From assembly GCA_009193035.1 (NCBI GenBank), contig SWDT01000001.1, positions 868,001-932,000 on the forward strand: a DNA stretch of 64,000 bases. The letters run 5' to 3'. This DNA comes from Halicephalobus mephisto. Its lineage: Eukaryota; Nematoda; Chromadorea; Rhabditida; Panagrolaimidae. Under the pieces are notes generated by a model. That model was not told the DNA's origin. It saw nothing but the letters and a program-made list of their open reading frames with translations, and ran no database searches. Each line of letters starts with the position of its first letter. Within the stretch, counting starts at the first letter, position 1. Positions 37,373 to 49,600 of this stretch are shown here, piece after piece. A program made the translations under genes and the position numbers.

Positions 37373-38841
37373 ATGAGCTCGATCCGGGTTCGAGCTTCTT
37401 TCTCTTTTTTAATTTTCTTTTGTCTTTCAATCGCAAGTGCGGATGTAGCTGAGCAGAAATGTCTCCATTGCAAATTCCTCGTCGAGACCTTCAAAGCTGG
37501 GATGAGGAGAACCGAGAAACAGCACTTTGCCGGAGGAAATACGGATTGGGAAGAACGGAAACTTGGGAAATTTGCCACCAGGTGAGTTGAATTTGATTTA
37601 TTTCGTAAATTTCCCTATTTTTCCAGTGAAACTCGCTTCATAGAGGTGCTAGAAGATGCCTGTAAGAAAGAAGTCCTCTCCGATGGCAAGGATTTTGATT
37701 CCGTCAAGGATGCCAAATTCAAAGTAAGACACTAATTGATCCATATATGGGAGTTTTTATTTTAGTGCCATTCTCTCGTTGAAGAGCACGAGGAACTGCT
37801 TGAAAACTGGTTCTTCAAGAAACAAGAATCAAAACCAGACTTACTCCATTATTTCTGTATAGACGAACTTCGTCTATGTTGTCCTGCTGGTCATTTCGGG
37901 CCTGGTTGCGAGCCTTGTCCCGGCGTTCATCAGAAACTCTCTCCATGTTTCGGAAGAGGAGTCTGCAACGTGGGTATTTGTAACTTTACCGTCCATAATA
38001 GTTTGTTTTTAGGGTGATGGATATCGTGGAGGAACTGGAAAGTGTAAATGCGACCACGGTTACGTTGGCAGTAATTGTAATAACTGTGATGGTCACTTTT
38101 ACCCAGTCGTCCAGAATGACTCTTACATCCAATGTAGTGAATGCTTTGATGGCTGTGCTAGTGGCTGCACAGCTGCGGGACCAAAGGGCTGTCGAGCATG
38201 CAGAACGGGCTACATCATGGATGCCGAAGAAGGTTGTAAGGACATCGACGAATGCCTGGAAGAGGGAAAATGCACAAAAGCTAATGAACGTTGTATCAAC
38301 CTCGTTGGGAGCTACAGATGCGAGTGTAGTGAGGGCTTCAGACGGAATAAGGACCAGGAATGTGAACTCAACATCGAAGGTAATTTTTCAGTGATTGAGT
38401 GTTGCTCGTTGGTGTTGTCTGTCATTGCTGTGGGATTTCGACTAGCTTTCTGCTTTCAGCCCAGGAGACACTATGGCTACTCCGTCCCGATGTTCTTCTC
38501 CGTCTCATCGCCTACGGAGGTTTGCTGCTTATCTCGTCGTTGATCTACTTCTACAACCCCAGCACTACTCTCGTTGTCTTCTTCATCCTTGCTACCGCTT
38601 GCATGATCTGGATCGAGTTGAACATGACTGAGGAAACCATTCCCGACGAAGCCCGTCAGTACTTCCAGCAATGACCCAAATGCCTCGGAGCAACACTCTA
38701 GACCCCATTCATTTACTACTTTTTTAACTTACAGCTCAAAAACAAGAAAATACGGGAAACGAAACGGGAAATCCCCCCTCTACTGAACCTCTTCAGGCTA
38801 TCGACTCTGAAGTAGTCTCGGCTACTCACTCTGAACTATAA
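37373..38841 (+). CDS. crld-1: CRELD protein with alternative membrane and soluble C-termini
   Basis: ER-resident cysteine-rich EGF protein; the C. elegans orthologue crld-1 helps acetylcholine receptor assembly. Common exons are 37373-37581, 37627-37723, 37766-37969 and 38013-38379. Last exon 38460-38674 gives a 363-residue form with two membrane helices (LLRLIAYGGLLLISSLIYFY; TLVVFFILATACMIWI). Last exon 38735-38841 gives a 327-residue soluble form ending ATHSEL. Both join in the same phase. A signal peptide (SFSFLIFFCLSIASADVA) is followed by CLHCKFLVETF, the WE domain (NTDWEERKLGKFA), EGF repeats and a calcium-binding EGF (DIDECLEEGKC...GSYRCECSEGF). The SEL ending resembles, but is not, a KDEL signal. 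The ATG follows acceptor GTTCTCAG. Confidence 0.93.
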
Positions 38842-38934
38842 TTGTGGTTCAATGTGCAACAACTAATGGAGTTTTCGGGTATAAAGGTTTAATATTTTAT
38901 GACACAAAATTTGAATCAAGAGAAATTGGAATCC

Positions 38935-40454
38935 TTAATTGTTCATTTGAGATTGCATGTTAGTGGGATTCCACTTCCGGAGATTCCAGGCGTATTCGGT
39001 GTGATCTCGCTCCTGTGGTCTCTGCAACTCTGAAGGTGATTCACCTGTCCGTCGGATACTCGGGAATTGGAAAGTACTTCTAACGTGGTTGGGTCGACGG
39101 AATCTGTATCGATAACTGAATCTACCGTATTTTGGATGCCAATAAGGAGATTGAGGCTTATTTAAAGCCATCATTTTTTCGGATAAATTGACAGTTGTTC
39201 TGGGTTCGATTTTTGGATTAAATCGGATTTTTTTGTAGTTCTTAGGGGGATCAAGCGGGTCTCTTTCTGGTTGGTTGATAAGTTTGTAATGTTCCGTGAA
39301 TTTGGCTCGGAAAAATTGATCATCGTCTTCATCATTACTTTCAGCAGATTGTTCGTCGTCTGGATTAGTATTCAATCGCATTTCATTTCTGAACATTTCT
39401 TGGTCGTCAGAATCGTTTTCATTCAGGAATTGGTTGCATTCAGCATCCTTCTCTGCTCGGGAGATCAACTTGGGAGTGGGATAAACGACTTGGATCTGCT
39501 CGATAGGAGGACTGGCAACTTCTTCGTAGTAGATCTGTTCAGGTGCCCAGTCGGGTTCAAGATAGCCTGGCTCGAAGTTTCTGAATTCATGCCATTGTGT
39601 CTTCCTAATGTACTTGATTTTCGGTCTGGGGGGCTCCCTGGACATCATGAGAGGAGGAGAAGGCGGCCGGAGACGTCCTTTCTTTGACTTTTTCTTCAGA
39701 AGTACACGTTTCTTCTTCACTGGTCGAAGTTGTGGCTTCTGCAAGAAAAGATCCAAACCTACAATCGTCTTCATGGTAGCCGTAGGACATAGAGGTGCTG
39801 CTGTGGAGGACATTCCGGGATACTTCCCAGGGAGTCGGTTGGGATGGGAGAAAGTTCTGGGACAATTGAGTAATTTACTACGGCTTATTTCGACGTCAGA
39901 AGGATAAGGTCGTTTTATTCCTTGTTCTTCTGGAACTGGTTCCATGAAAACCGCACTGAATAACTGAGCACATCGGACAATGGCCATACAGCCCAGACTC
40001 TGGTTCTTCAGCTGGTAAGCCCTGGATTTGTCACATTGAGCTTTCACCTTAACCAGTGCTTCATAAGCTTTGGCCAGACAATCAGATATCAGATTGAGTC
40101 TTTCGTTTTGGATTTTGGTTATTTCCTCGAGTTTCAGAATCTGGTTGTTGAGTTCTCGAAGTTCCAATACTGAAATTAACTACTTCATATATCAATTACG
40201 ACCAAAAACTCACATTGATCATAAAGGATTTTGAATGTAGAGAATTTTTTCTCGAATAAAATCAATAAAGCAGAAATAGTCTCATGATCGGACTTTCTTC
40301 GTTCGGGATCGATGAAAATCGAAATTAACTGAAAAAAAATTAAAATAATTTAAATAATTTAAAAATAATTTAAAAAACTTACTTCGTTAATGATTGCTTC
40401 AATGTCTAAGACTGTTTCAGACAATGTTTCAGTCACATTGGCATTTTCGCTCAT
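38935..40454 (-). CDS. mdt-4: Mediator complex subunit 4
   Basis: MED4 is part of the Mediator middle module that links activators to RNA polymerase II. Exons 40454-40383, 40328-40214 and 40169-38935 give 473 residues. Residues 1-165 fit MED4: coiled-coil segments (LRELNNQILKLEEITKIQNE) followed by MAIVRCAQLFSAVF and the diagnostic RPYPSDVEI. The next ~310 residues are an extension absent from vertebrate MED4: a basic stretch (VKKKRVLLKKKSKKGRLRPP), an acidic stretch (SAESNDEDDDQFF) and an Arg-rich end. The gene is head to head with CCDC51 at 275 bp. Confidence 0.85.
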
Positions 40455-40729
40455 TTTGAGATCACTATCGAACAAAATCAAAAAATTATTTTTTTTGTTT
40501 TATTTACAGCAACACAACAAGCATTGCTGTTGAAAAATACGGAACCTCGATTTGGATTGAAAAATAACGAAAAATAAAATATCAGAATTAATGTAAAATA
40601 TAAATCGGTTGTGAAAATGGATTGAATTCGGAAAAAATCAATTCAAGAGATATTTATTAAATTCTCTCAACACGAAAAATTTAGTTACATCGAAGTAAGA
40701 TCAGTTTACTTTTTATTTTTTCTTTTTCT

Positions 40730-41942
40730 ATGGCTTTTCTTGGAGTCACTTGTCGACGACTTGTGCATTCATCTTCGACATCTTTTGTTCCAATCAAACA
40801 CAAAATTGACAATGCTATTACTCAATTCGAAAAAGTAATCGGTTTGGCGGAAGTGAAACAAGCTCAAAATGACGTCATGCTTGTAAGTTGTGATTTCCGA
40901 ATTTTGTAATTTCTACTTTTGTATTTTAGAGTGAACAGCAGTTTAGTGAAGCTCAGTTGTTGAGAAGGGAAAAACAGCTCGGATTAAAGAAGATTCAGAG
41001 AAGGTTGCAAGACATCCATAGTGAACTCGATAGGACACCCCGAGGTGACGATCGTTATCTCCATTTACTCACCGAAGAACATGCTGCAATCAAACAAGAA
41101 CAAGCTCTTCTTGCCGAGTTCGAAAGTATTGAAAGTACCGAACGGGAAGCCTTCCATACTCTATCCAACAAAGTTCGTTTTCTCTTGATTTCATATATGA
41201 ATTCCCTTTCCTGATTTCATATATGAATTCCCTTTCCTGATTTCATATATGAATTCCCTTTCCTGATTTCATATATGAATTCCTTTTCCTGATTTCATAT
41301 ATGAATTCCTTTTTCTAGGTTCGATGGAGTCATGAAAAGGAACGTGAATATGCTGAACGAACAAAGTACTGGTCTATCAGTGCATCGTTGATGGGAGCTT
41401 TACTGGGAGTTCTGGGTACTTCCATCGGTAATGAGTTGAGAATGCGTAGAATCAAGGAAATGATTCCTACTTCTCAAGAAGTCCGTCCGTTATTGGAGAA
41501 GATTACAGAACTAATTCATGAAGAACAGCAACAAGTCACTCATTTTGTTTCTGAAATGAAGGATGTTCTTCGTCTTGATTCTCCTAAACTCTCTGAGCTT
41601 CAAATCAAAAAACCCACTGGAAAAGAAGACGAGGTTGTCAATACTATCCAGCAACAGGTGATTTTCAGTTGAACTCCGTCAAAATCAGTAATTCCGTTTC
41701 AGCTTGGTGACATTACTACCCAGATGAAGGAACTGAAACGTCTGGTTGCTTTGGAACAAGCCCTCGCTGCGGATCCGAATGCCGTTGTTTATGTCGGAGA
41801 TGAAATGGAAGACCTTCTGAAGCAGACGGAGAAGAACCTTGAGTCCAAGATTAAACTACAAATCCTCATGAGTACTGTCCTGATTTATTGTACTTTGGGA
41901 ATTGCTGCTCCTCTGATCTACTTCTGGCTGAACAACCAGTGA
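40730..41942 (+). CDS. CCDC51: CCDC51/MITOK-like mitochondrial inner-membrane protein
   Basis: CCDC51 (MITOK) is reported as the pore subunit of a mitochondrial ATP-sensitive potassium channel. Exons 40730-40882, 40930-41172, 41319-41657 and 41703-41942 give 324 residues. A mitochondrial presequence-like N-terminus (MAFLGVTCRRLVHSSSTSF) precedes coiled coil, then the family motif WSHEKEREYAERTKYWS and a first membrane helix (ASLMGALLGVLGTSIG). A second membrane helix is near the C-terminus (LMSTVLIYCTLGIAAPLIYF). The layout and the SHEKER...AERTK...W motif match CCDC51 rather than MCUR1. Intron 2 carries a minisatellite (see repeat). Confidence 0.88.
41188..41315 (+). repeat. 26 bp minisatellite in CCDC51 intron 2, five copies
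   Basis: TTCATATATGAATTCC followed by CTTTCCTGAT is repeated almost perfectly five times; each unit holds the palindrome TTCATATATGAA. Confidence 0.92.
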
Positions 41943-42111
41943 CTCCTCTGTAGTTTATGTAGTTAGGTTCCAAACAGGTAATTATAATTAAAGTTTGCTA
42001 GACAACATTCGTAGAACATTAGTATGAATGTTCTCAAACGCCTTGCTCAAGTCTGCCGAATGAAAAGATTTTTCATTTACACGGATCAAATAATGTAACC
42101 GATAGTTTTAT

Positions 42112-44280
42112 CTACTCAAGAACCAACACTTCATCAATAGTTTTCTGAACAATGTTGTCGATATACTCCGACAAGGAAGAAGCAGAAACAGGGCTCGATG
42201 CCTGGGGGGAACTGGGTCCGTTTTCAGTTTTTGGCGGAGAGGATGTCCTTGCAGGTTTGAAGTCGGAGTCTATTTCGAAAGAATCCCCTTCTCGAGGAGT
42301 TTCAAAAGTTCCATTGGAACCGGATCGAGGCATAGTAATCCCAGGAGTGGGGATGGCTTTAATGGCTCCGAACGAAACCCGACGACCTCTGCTTTTGTTC
42401 ACGTTCAAGTGGATATTGCCTGCAGGGGTCCCGTTTTTGTGACTCGGTGATTGGGGTGCAGGGGACAATAGGGGTTCCTGGATAGTTTCTTTAGGAGGTT
42501 GGATCATGTGTACTTCTTTGTTCTTTGGTTCATTGGCATTTAGCGTCCAAAAATCGGAAATTACATGAGGCTCAAATCCTATAATATGTCCAAAATTAGT
42601 AATGCTAATTAAATCGTGCAATATGTCACCTGGAAAAGCTTGTTTCAAATGAAGGGAATAAATAACTTCTCCAACTTTGAATCGTACTGTATGTACTCTT
42701 TCTAGAGCTCCTAAGCTTTGGACACCGTCAAGAGAACGAGCATTCAAGGCATTTTCATCTGGTTTCTTAGAATTTTCAAAGAATATGTCTCCAATAAAGA
42801 CAATATTCAGCTGGAAATTATTAATGGCTATTTTTGGAATGAGTGGAAAGTTAACTTACTATGTAAGGAAGAGATGGATAGACTTGGATTAAACCAATAA
42901 TAACCTTGAGCACTTTTGCCAAGAATGGCCAAACAGATCGAAATGGAGCGTCGGAATCTTCGTCGGAAACTTCGTCTTTGTCAAGTCTTCCACTGACTTC
43001 GATGATGTTCAAACTGGAACGGATTACGGTAATTTTGATAAAATCTTCTTTGAGGAGGATCCCGTTGGTCCATTCATAGTCATATTCCCAAGTTCGACAG
43101 TGTCTAGATTCAGCAACGAGTTTTCGAAACATTTGCTCGAAGATCGTACCGTGAGGAAAAGTGAACTTGAACGAAACTTGGACTTCGGCTTCCCTCGGGT
43201 AATTTGTCCAATGTAAAGCAGGAGGTTTCGAAAAAAGCTTTGGTTTTTCGATGAAAGACCAATCGCAAATTTTCATTATTTTTTGAATTGCGAAATAATC
43301 TTTAATTCTTTGGGGCAAAGATGGATCATCAAAATCGATTATTGAGTACTTGGGAGGGGTAGGCGAAACCCATTTATTCACCTTTTCGATTGCTTCTCGT
43401 TTTGCTAAACTTTCACCGAGATTTCTAAAAATAAGCTAATTAAGCAAATTTAGTAAAAACAACTAACTTTATTTTCTCAAACTGGTAAGTCCATTCACTC
43501 CGCCATTCCTCGTGGACTGCGTCGATCAGCGTTTGGAGTTCGTGTTGATCCCCTTCTGAGAGGTCCTTCTTGATTACGAGAAGTCGACCATTGTTGTCCT
43601 GAAAATTTCCATTACTAAGCAAATTCCCTCGTTTATGAACTGGTATTTGATGAGTGAAATGGCAAATCTGGTTAATTAGTGAATTTTCAATAACAAATCC
43701 TAGGTAACTTAATCTAAACTGAAAATTATATAAATTACGAAATAATTAAAGCAAAACAGAAATGAAAAAATCCTAAAATTTCTAAGATCTTCTAGAAATT
43801 CTCGTCGAGAAAATTTCGCAAAAATTGATATATGATTTTCACAACGAGTCAATTTTTTAAAGTTTTTGAACTGACAGTTTTGTAACCGGAATCCCAAATC
43901 TGGTTAATTGGTGAATTTTTGCTAGGAAATTCTAAGTGATTTTTTTGCAAATAACACTCAAAATTATATATAAAATGATGATTTTCTAAGATTGAACTAA
44001 CCATGGACATGATGTGTCTGGAAACATCAGCGACGGTGGTTGTGACGGCTTGATCCCATTCTTTTCCGGCTAGGATTATGAACTTCTCTCCGGGGCCACA
44101 GACATTTCTTTCTTCCATAAAAGTAGCAACAAAAACAGCTGTTTCGGGGTCTGCAGTGTCGTTAAATCCATTGACGGACCCATCCCCAGGCAGACTTGGC
44201 TGGTCATCTCCGAGTGAACTTGATTGGATAAGGAGCCTCAGGCGTTCGAGCAAATTCTCGCTTTCACTGATTATATACAT
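42112..44280 (-). CDS. unrecognised protein with a possible COR-like domain
   Basis: Exons 44280-44002, 43598-43468, 43424-42860 and 42810-42112 give 557 residues. Residues ~150-325 (PHGTIFEQMFRKLVAES, TWEYDYEWTNGILLKED, then LAKVLKVIIGLIQVYPSLPY) have the order of features of the C-terminal half of a COR domain of Roco proteins (PGSxFxRLxxRL..., W..G.L, ...YPxL), but no Roc GTPase or LRR is present, so this is tentative. The C-terminal ~170 residues are Ser/Pro-rich with a possible basophilic kinase site (GRRVSFGAI). A 51 bp stretch inside the last exon (GTGACATATTG...TATTATAG, about 42580-42630) may be an intron; removing it keeps the frame. Intron 1 carries a 286 bp repeat. Confidence 0.75.
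43633..43919 (+). repeat. 286 bp intronic element, copy A
   Basis: Starts TTATGAACTGGTATTTGATG and ends AATCTGGTTAATTGGTGAAT. It is about 98% identical, by eye, to 53230-53515 in the opposite orientation. CAAATCTGGTTAATTAGTGA occurs near both ends as a direct repeat. Confidence 0.93.
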
Positions 44281-45769
44281 TTTGTCCCTAAAATCAAAAT
44301 TTAATTACTTTTAAAAAATTCGAATAACGTTGACATGAAAAAACGACCATTCCACTCAGAGTTGACTGGCTTTTTGGCCCGAGTATAATTGCCAAAAAGG
44401 GAAACGAGGCATGTTCGGTAAGTCATCACCCACTCATTTCTCGTCAACATTGCAATTTATCCTATTTAAGGAATAAAACTGCACTTGTATAAGAAATGGA
44501 TTCGTCAAGACTTCAAGTGGCAATCAAGTGAGAAAATTGAACAACTTGTTTTAAGCAATATCAAATTAGGTTGATTCCCTCTTGAAAGCAAAAATAAATC
44601 CCAAAACTTTTTCGAAAAAAATTTACTTCATAAAACGAAATTCGTCAATAAAAAATTTTTTTCAACATAACCACTATCATTGAAAAATTCCAAATACAAC
44701 GATCGAAAAGAATTTTCTCGAACACAAAAATTATACAAAATATTTCGCGAAATAATTCATAATCAGAATTGCAGATTTTCGTCATATGATATTCGAATAT
44801 GATTGATTTTAAAAATAAATTTTAAAATTGAAAAAAAAAGTAAAATTTAAAAAAATTAAAAATTAAAAAAAGTAAATTTTAAAATTAAAAAAATTGAAAA
44901 TTGAAAAAAAGTAAATTTTAAAATTGAAAAAATTTAAAAAAGTAAATTTTAAAATTGAAAAAAAGTAAATTTTAAAATTGAAAAAAAAAGTAAAATTAAA
45001 AAAAATTGAAAAAAGTAAATTTTAAAATTGAAAAAAAAAGTAAAATTTAAAAAAAAAATTGAAAATTGAAAAAAGTAAATTTTAAAATTGAAAAAAAAAA
45101 GTAAAATTAAAAAAAATTGAAAAAAGTAAATTTTAAAATTGAAAAAAAAAATAAAATTTTAAAAAAAAGACAAAATCGAAAATTGGCACAAAACTTAAAT
45201 AGCAGTTTTGTTTGGCAAGAAATGCGGCCAGCTTTTCAACTTCTTGCACTGGCTTTTGACTTGAAATTATTTTTTTCTGTCCGTAAAAAGTCCGGATTCT
45301 TCGCGCGAATATGACTTCCTCAAAGTAAAAGTACTTTGAATTTTTTATTTTTTATTTTTTTACGAAACTAAAACTGGTCAAGTTTCAAAAATCCAAATCT
45401 GGATAAAGCTTGAGATGATGAATTTCTTTTTTTTAGAGCCATGAGCCGGAAAACCCTCTCTCGCGTCTGGCATTGCAAAAATCATCTACTAAAGTTGCCA
45501 CTCTCGGCCAAACGGAATTTAATTAGACAGCCAGTGTTATCAAACTTGGAGAAAAGGAAAAACCGATTCGCGCAACATGAATTATTTAAAATTTTCAAGT
45601 TCATTAAAATAAAAAAAGTAAAAAAAATAAAAAATAAAAGTTCATAAGCAATGGTTATTTTTCAAAAATGTATCTTACTCAAAAAAAAACCATCAGTCAT
45701 TCTTTAGGATTCGACCGAAATTTTTCAGTGACAATGATCCCTATTCGTTTCCACGAGTGTCTAATTTCT

Positions 45770-47770
45770 GGCTGTGGGACAGCTGCCCCCTGCGGCAATC
45801 CCCCCTTCGACTCATATTAATTTCGAAATTATTTCTTTTTAAATACTTTTTATTTAATTGACATATTAGACCATTTCAGATACCAAATAGGTCAGTTCAA
45901 AAAGGTAAAAATGGCCTGCATAAAGGCACTTTTTAGTACACAGTTGAATCTCAATATAAAACATCCTCAAGGGACCGGACAAATCGTGCCCTATATCGTG
46001 GGGTACTTTTTATCGAAGGTCGAATATGATTAAAATTCCTTAAAATCATCTCTTATATCGTGGGGTACCTTTTATCGAAGGTCGAATATGATTAAAATTC
46101 CTTAAAATCGTGTCTTATATCGTGGGGTACTTTTTATCGAAGGTCGAATATAATTAAAATTCCTTTAAATCGTGCCTTATAGCCTGGGGTACTTTTTATC
46201 GAGATTCCACTGTATTTATTTTCTTCGACTCGCGCTGGTTTCAAAACTTTTTATTTTCAAAATAATGTTTTTTACTTAATTGATATATCAAGTTAATTTA
46301 ATTATTGAGAATTTTATATAAAAACGAAAAAATTATACAAATCTTACGAAATAAAAGATGTTGCTGATTTCGAAATTCTTCATTTTTAAATATTTTTTAC
46401 TTGATTGATATATTAAATTAATTTAACTACTGATAATTTTATATAAAAACGAAAAAATAAATATTACGAAATAGAGGAAACGATTGTCGCTGGGAGTAAC
46501 TGTTGTAAAATCAATTTTTTTCGTTTTTATATGGATTTTTTAGTCACTCGATTGGAATTTTGGAGATAATCCAACTACAAAAAATATAAAAATGATATAA
46601 ATATTACGAAATGTGAGAAGCAATTGTCATAAAGCCCACTTTTGTTTTATATGGATTTCTTAAGTTATTTGATCGGTCTTTTGGAACATAATCCAACTTC
46701 CAAAAAATATAAAAAAGAAATAAATATCACGAAATTACAAGAAGCAAATGCCACTAGGGACCAATTAACATACAATCCATTTTTTGTTTTTATATAAGTT
46801 TTTTAGTTATTTTATTAGAATTTTAAAGGGTGATCTGACTACTAAGAAATAAAAAAACAAAAATAATGCAAATTATAAGAATTAACGCATAATCTATTTT
46901 TTTGTTGTTATATAAGTTTTTTAGTTATTTTATTGGAATTTTAGAAAGTAATTTGACTACTAAGAAATAAAAAAACAAAAATAATGCAAATTATAAGAAT
47001 TAACACAATCCATTTTTTCGTTTTTACATAAGTTTCTTAATTATTTTATTAGAGTTTTAAAGGGAGATTTAACTACTAAGAAAAAACAAAAATAATGCAA
47101 ATTATAAGAATTAACACATAATCTATTTTTTCGTTTTTATATAAGTTTCTTAATTATTTTATTGGAATTTTAGAAAGTAATTTGACTACTAAGAAATATA
47201 TTTTAAAAGATAAAAATATGAAAAGTAACATATAATCCATTTTTTGTTTTTTATACATATTTTCTTAGTTATTTTATTGGAATTTTAAGGAGTAATCCAA
47301 CTACCGAAAAAAGCAAGCAACAAAGAAAAAACATAAAAATGTTACGAAATATGAGGAGTAATTAACACGCAATCCATTTTTTGTTTTTATATAAATTTTC
47401 TGACTTCCTCGATTGAAATTTTAGAAAATAATCCAATTACAAAAAATATACAAAAACGAAAAAAATTATAAAAATATTACGAAATATGGGATTTAATATA
47501 TTACTTTTTATTTTTATGTAAATTTTCTTACTTTTTCGATTGAAATTTTAAAAGATAATTCAATTACAAAAAATATACAAAAATGAAAATATTACGAAAT
47601 ATGAGAATATATCACTTTTTATTTTTATGTAAATCTTCTTAGTTTTTCAGTTTGAATTTTAGAAAATAATCCAATTACAAAAAATATTCAAAAACGAAAA
47701 AATAAATATTAGGAAATTACAGGAAACAAATACCACCAGGGAGCGATTGTATAACCTAATTTTTTCTTTT
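45770..47770. repeat. MITE-like element with a large tandem array of its right half
   Basis: The left end at about 45773-45810 (GTGGGACAGCTGCCCCCTGC, then GGCAATCC) matches the family's left terminus. From about 46240 to 47770 some ten units of 140-150 bp repeat, each with TTTTTTCGTTTTTATATAA, ATTGGAATTTTAGA, AATAATCCAACTAC and ATATTACGAAAT, and several with a decayed right terminus (CAAATGCCACTAGGGA; CAAATACCACCAGGGA). Units vary by substitutions and small indels. Confidence 0.7.
45992..46205 (+). repeat. 62 bp tandem repeat, about 3.4 copies
   Basis: TATATCGTGGGGTACTTTTT followed by ATCGAAGGTCGAATATGATT and AAAATTCCTTAAAATC, three almost identical copies plus a partial one. It lies within the MITE-derived region. 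Confidence 0.92.
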
Positions 47771-48526
47771 TTACACTCAGCTAATTTGGACAAATATGTC
47801 CAGCTGAAAACTTCCAGCAGTGCAAAAAGCACTTGGTAAGCATTCGATTTCAACTTCTCAATTCCGTTTTTTTAAAATTGCGTGACAGAAAATTATATCC
47901 AACTTTCAGTAAATTTTCCATAAAACAAAAAAAAACAATAATGCCATTTTTTCCAGAAAATTAGTAAACAGACATTCCTTGTCAAAAGACAAACAAACCA
48001 CGGCATCCAGTCTCATTTGTTAAATCATAGTTTTGAAAATGACTCAGTTTGACGGTCTTTCATCGAAAGAAAAATTAAATTTTCTACGACTTATTTTCAA
48101 GTCGAAAAACTTCTTCAAAACCAATTAAAATTTGTCTTATAAAAAATAACATAAACGAAATCGAAAGTAAAAAAACAAAACCAATTTTCTCGCTGTAAAA
48201 CCGACTTGGAGGTTGTATTCTGTGCCGATACATCAATGTTTAATGCAGGACATTTAATGAGCAGTAACAACCTCCGGACGGAACTAAAAAGGCTTAAAGA
48301 GCAATCTTGCCAAGGCTTCAAAAACAAGACAAACTGGAAATCTAATAAACAAACCCAATAGACAAGCGTCCAATAAAACCCACCCTGACACATTGGCAGT
48401 TTTTGGAAATGTGCAGTAAAAACCTAGTAAAGTAGCTTTTATTATCAAGACTGGGCTTCTAGGCCACACCTAGTAAACTAAATGATACCGAAACTCCAAA
48501 GGAAATTCTCAAAATTAATAAGATTC

Positions 48527-48910
48527 CTATTTTGGCGGTTTTGCGGATTCCACCTCAATGAACTTGATAAGATGAGCACGTTCGTCGACTTTCTTCAATC
48601 CGGCGAAGACCATCTTGGTACCAGGGATGTACTTCTTCGGATCACGCAAGTATTCGAAGAGGGTCTCACGAGTCCAGACGACACCCTAGAACGAAATAAC
48701 TTACACCACTCCTCGAGCGAATAAGCATACCTTGTTCTTGTTGGCAGCAGAGTAGTCGAAGCCAGCAACTTGACCAGATTGACGACCGATGATTCCATTG
48801 AGAGTCGGGCCAGTTTTCGTCGCAGTGGAATCAACAACGTGGCATTGGAGACAGCGTTGCTTGAAGATCTGTTTGCCCTTTTCGTAATCACCTTCTGGGA
48901 TGTCGGCCAT
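48527..48910 (-). CDS. cyc-2: cytochrome c
   Basis: Electron carrier between complexes III and IV in the mitochondrial intermembrane space. Exons 48910-48731 and 48685-48527 give 112 residues. Haem is attached at CLQCH (residues 20-24), and the distal Met ligand lies in [14 protein letters not shown]. The N-terminus [19 protein letters not shown] is almost identical to C. elegans CYC-2. The ATG follows acceptor TTGATTTTAG by 24 bases and lies 147 bp after the rpl-20 stop codon on the same strand, as expected for the second gene of a trans-spliced operon. Confidence 0.97.
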
Positions 48911-49057
48911 CTCTACGAAGTACGCGATATAACCCTAAAATCAATTAGAAAAGCGGAGACCATGCATCAGATATAAACGGCAATTCGACCGTTAACTCCT
49001 AATTCAGCAACAAAGGCTCTGGTCATTATCAATCAACAACATAATAACAGGATTAAA

Positions 49058-49600
49058 TTAAGCAAAATGCGTCCTCGGCCTAGCAGTTGTGAAAGGAGTA
49101 AGGAAACGTCGCTTCTGAACCCTTTGAGGAAGAGGAAATTTGATTTTAGAATCGTGGAACTGTTTGACAGCCGGACGACGACAATCAGAAGCTTTAATAA
49201 CTGCAACCTTGATAATCTGAACACGATCTGCTTGAGCACGATGACGGGCACCCATATCACGGTAAGCTTGAGTGACAGCTCCAGCGCGAGAAACATCGCG
49301 GTACTCTCTGTACATATTATGCTGAGCATTACGAGAAGCATACCTCAGCCAGATTCCGTAGTTCTTCACACTACCAGTACGCCTTTCGTGAATCTCCTCA
49401 CAGGAAATGATTTCACCATGGGTCTTTTTCACACGGCGAAGCATACTAGTAAAGTACCAGAATCGAGACTTCGCAACAACTGGGTTTGAAGCAAAGATTT
49501 CCATTTTGTAAAGCTTCGGGTTGGGATCCCGTTCACTTGGGAGCTTGCGTCCCACAACCACAAACTGTCGCAGAGTGTCGCCGGAAGCTTTGATCGGCAT
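49058..49600 (-). CDS. rpl-20: 60S ribosomal protein L18a (eL20)
   Basis: Single exon, 180 residues, the full family length. The sequence begins [20 protein letters not shown] and keeps family blocks such as [18 protein letters not shown] and HMYREYRD-like [15 protein letters not shown]. The ATG follows acceptor GATCTTCAG by 8 bases. It is upstream of cyc-2; in C. elegans the two orthologues (E04A4.8 and E04A4.7) are also neighbours. Confidence 0.97.
   Translation of the reverse strand: MPIKASGDTLRQFVVVGRKLPSERDPNPKLYKMEIFASNPVVAKSRFWYFTSMLRRVKKTHGEIISCEEIHERRTGSVKNYGIWLRYASRNAQHNMYREYRDVSRAGAVTQAYRDMGARHRAQADRVQIIKVAVIKASDCRRPAVKQFHDSKIKFPLPQRVQKRRFLTPFTTARPRTHFA

Larger units (their letters stand above)
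44281..48526. other. 4.2 kb gene-free region dominated by repeats
   Basis: 44800-45180: A-rich tandem repeat (AAATTTTAAAATTGAAAAA). 45770-47770: MITE-derived array (listed). Stretches at 44330-44520, 45190-45560 and 47850-48480 have no supportable gene; the last includes the 3' flank of cyc-2. Confidence 0.55.
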
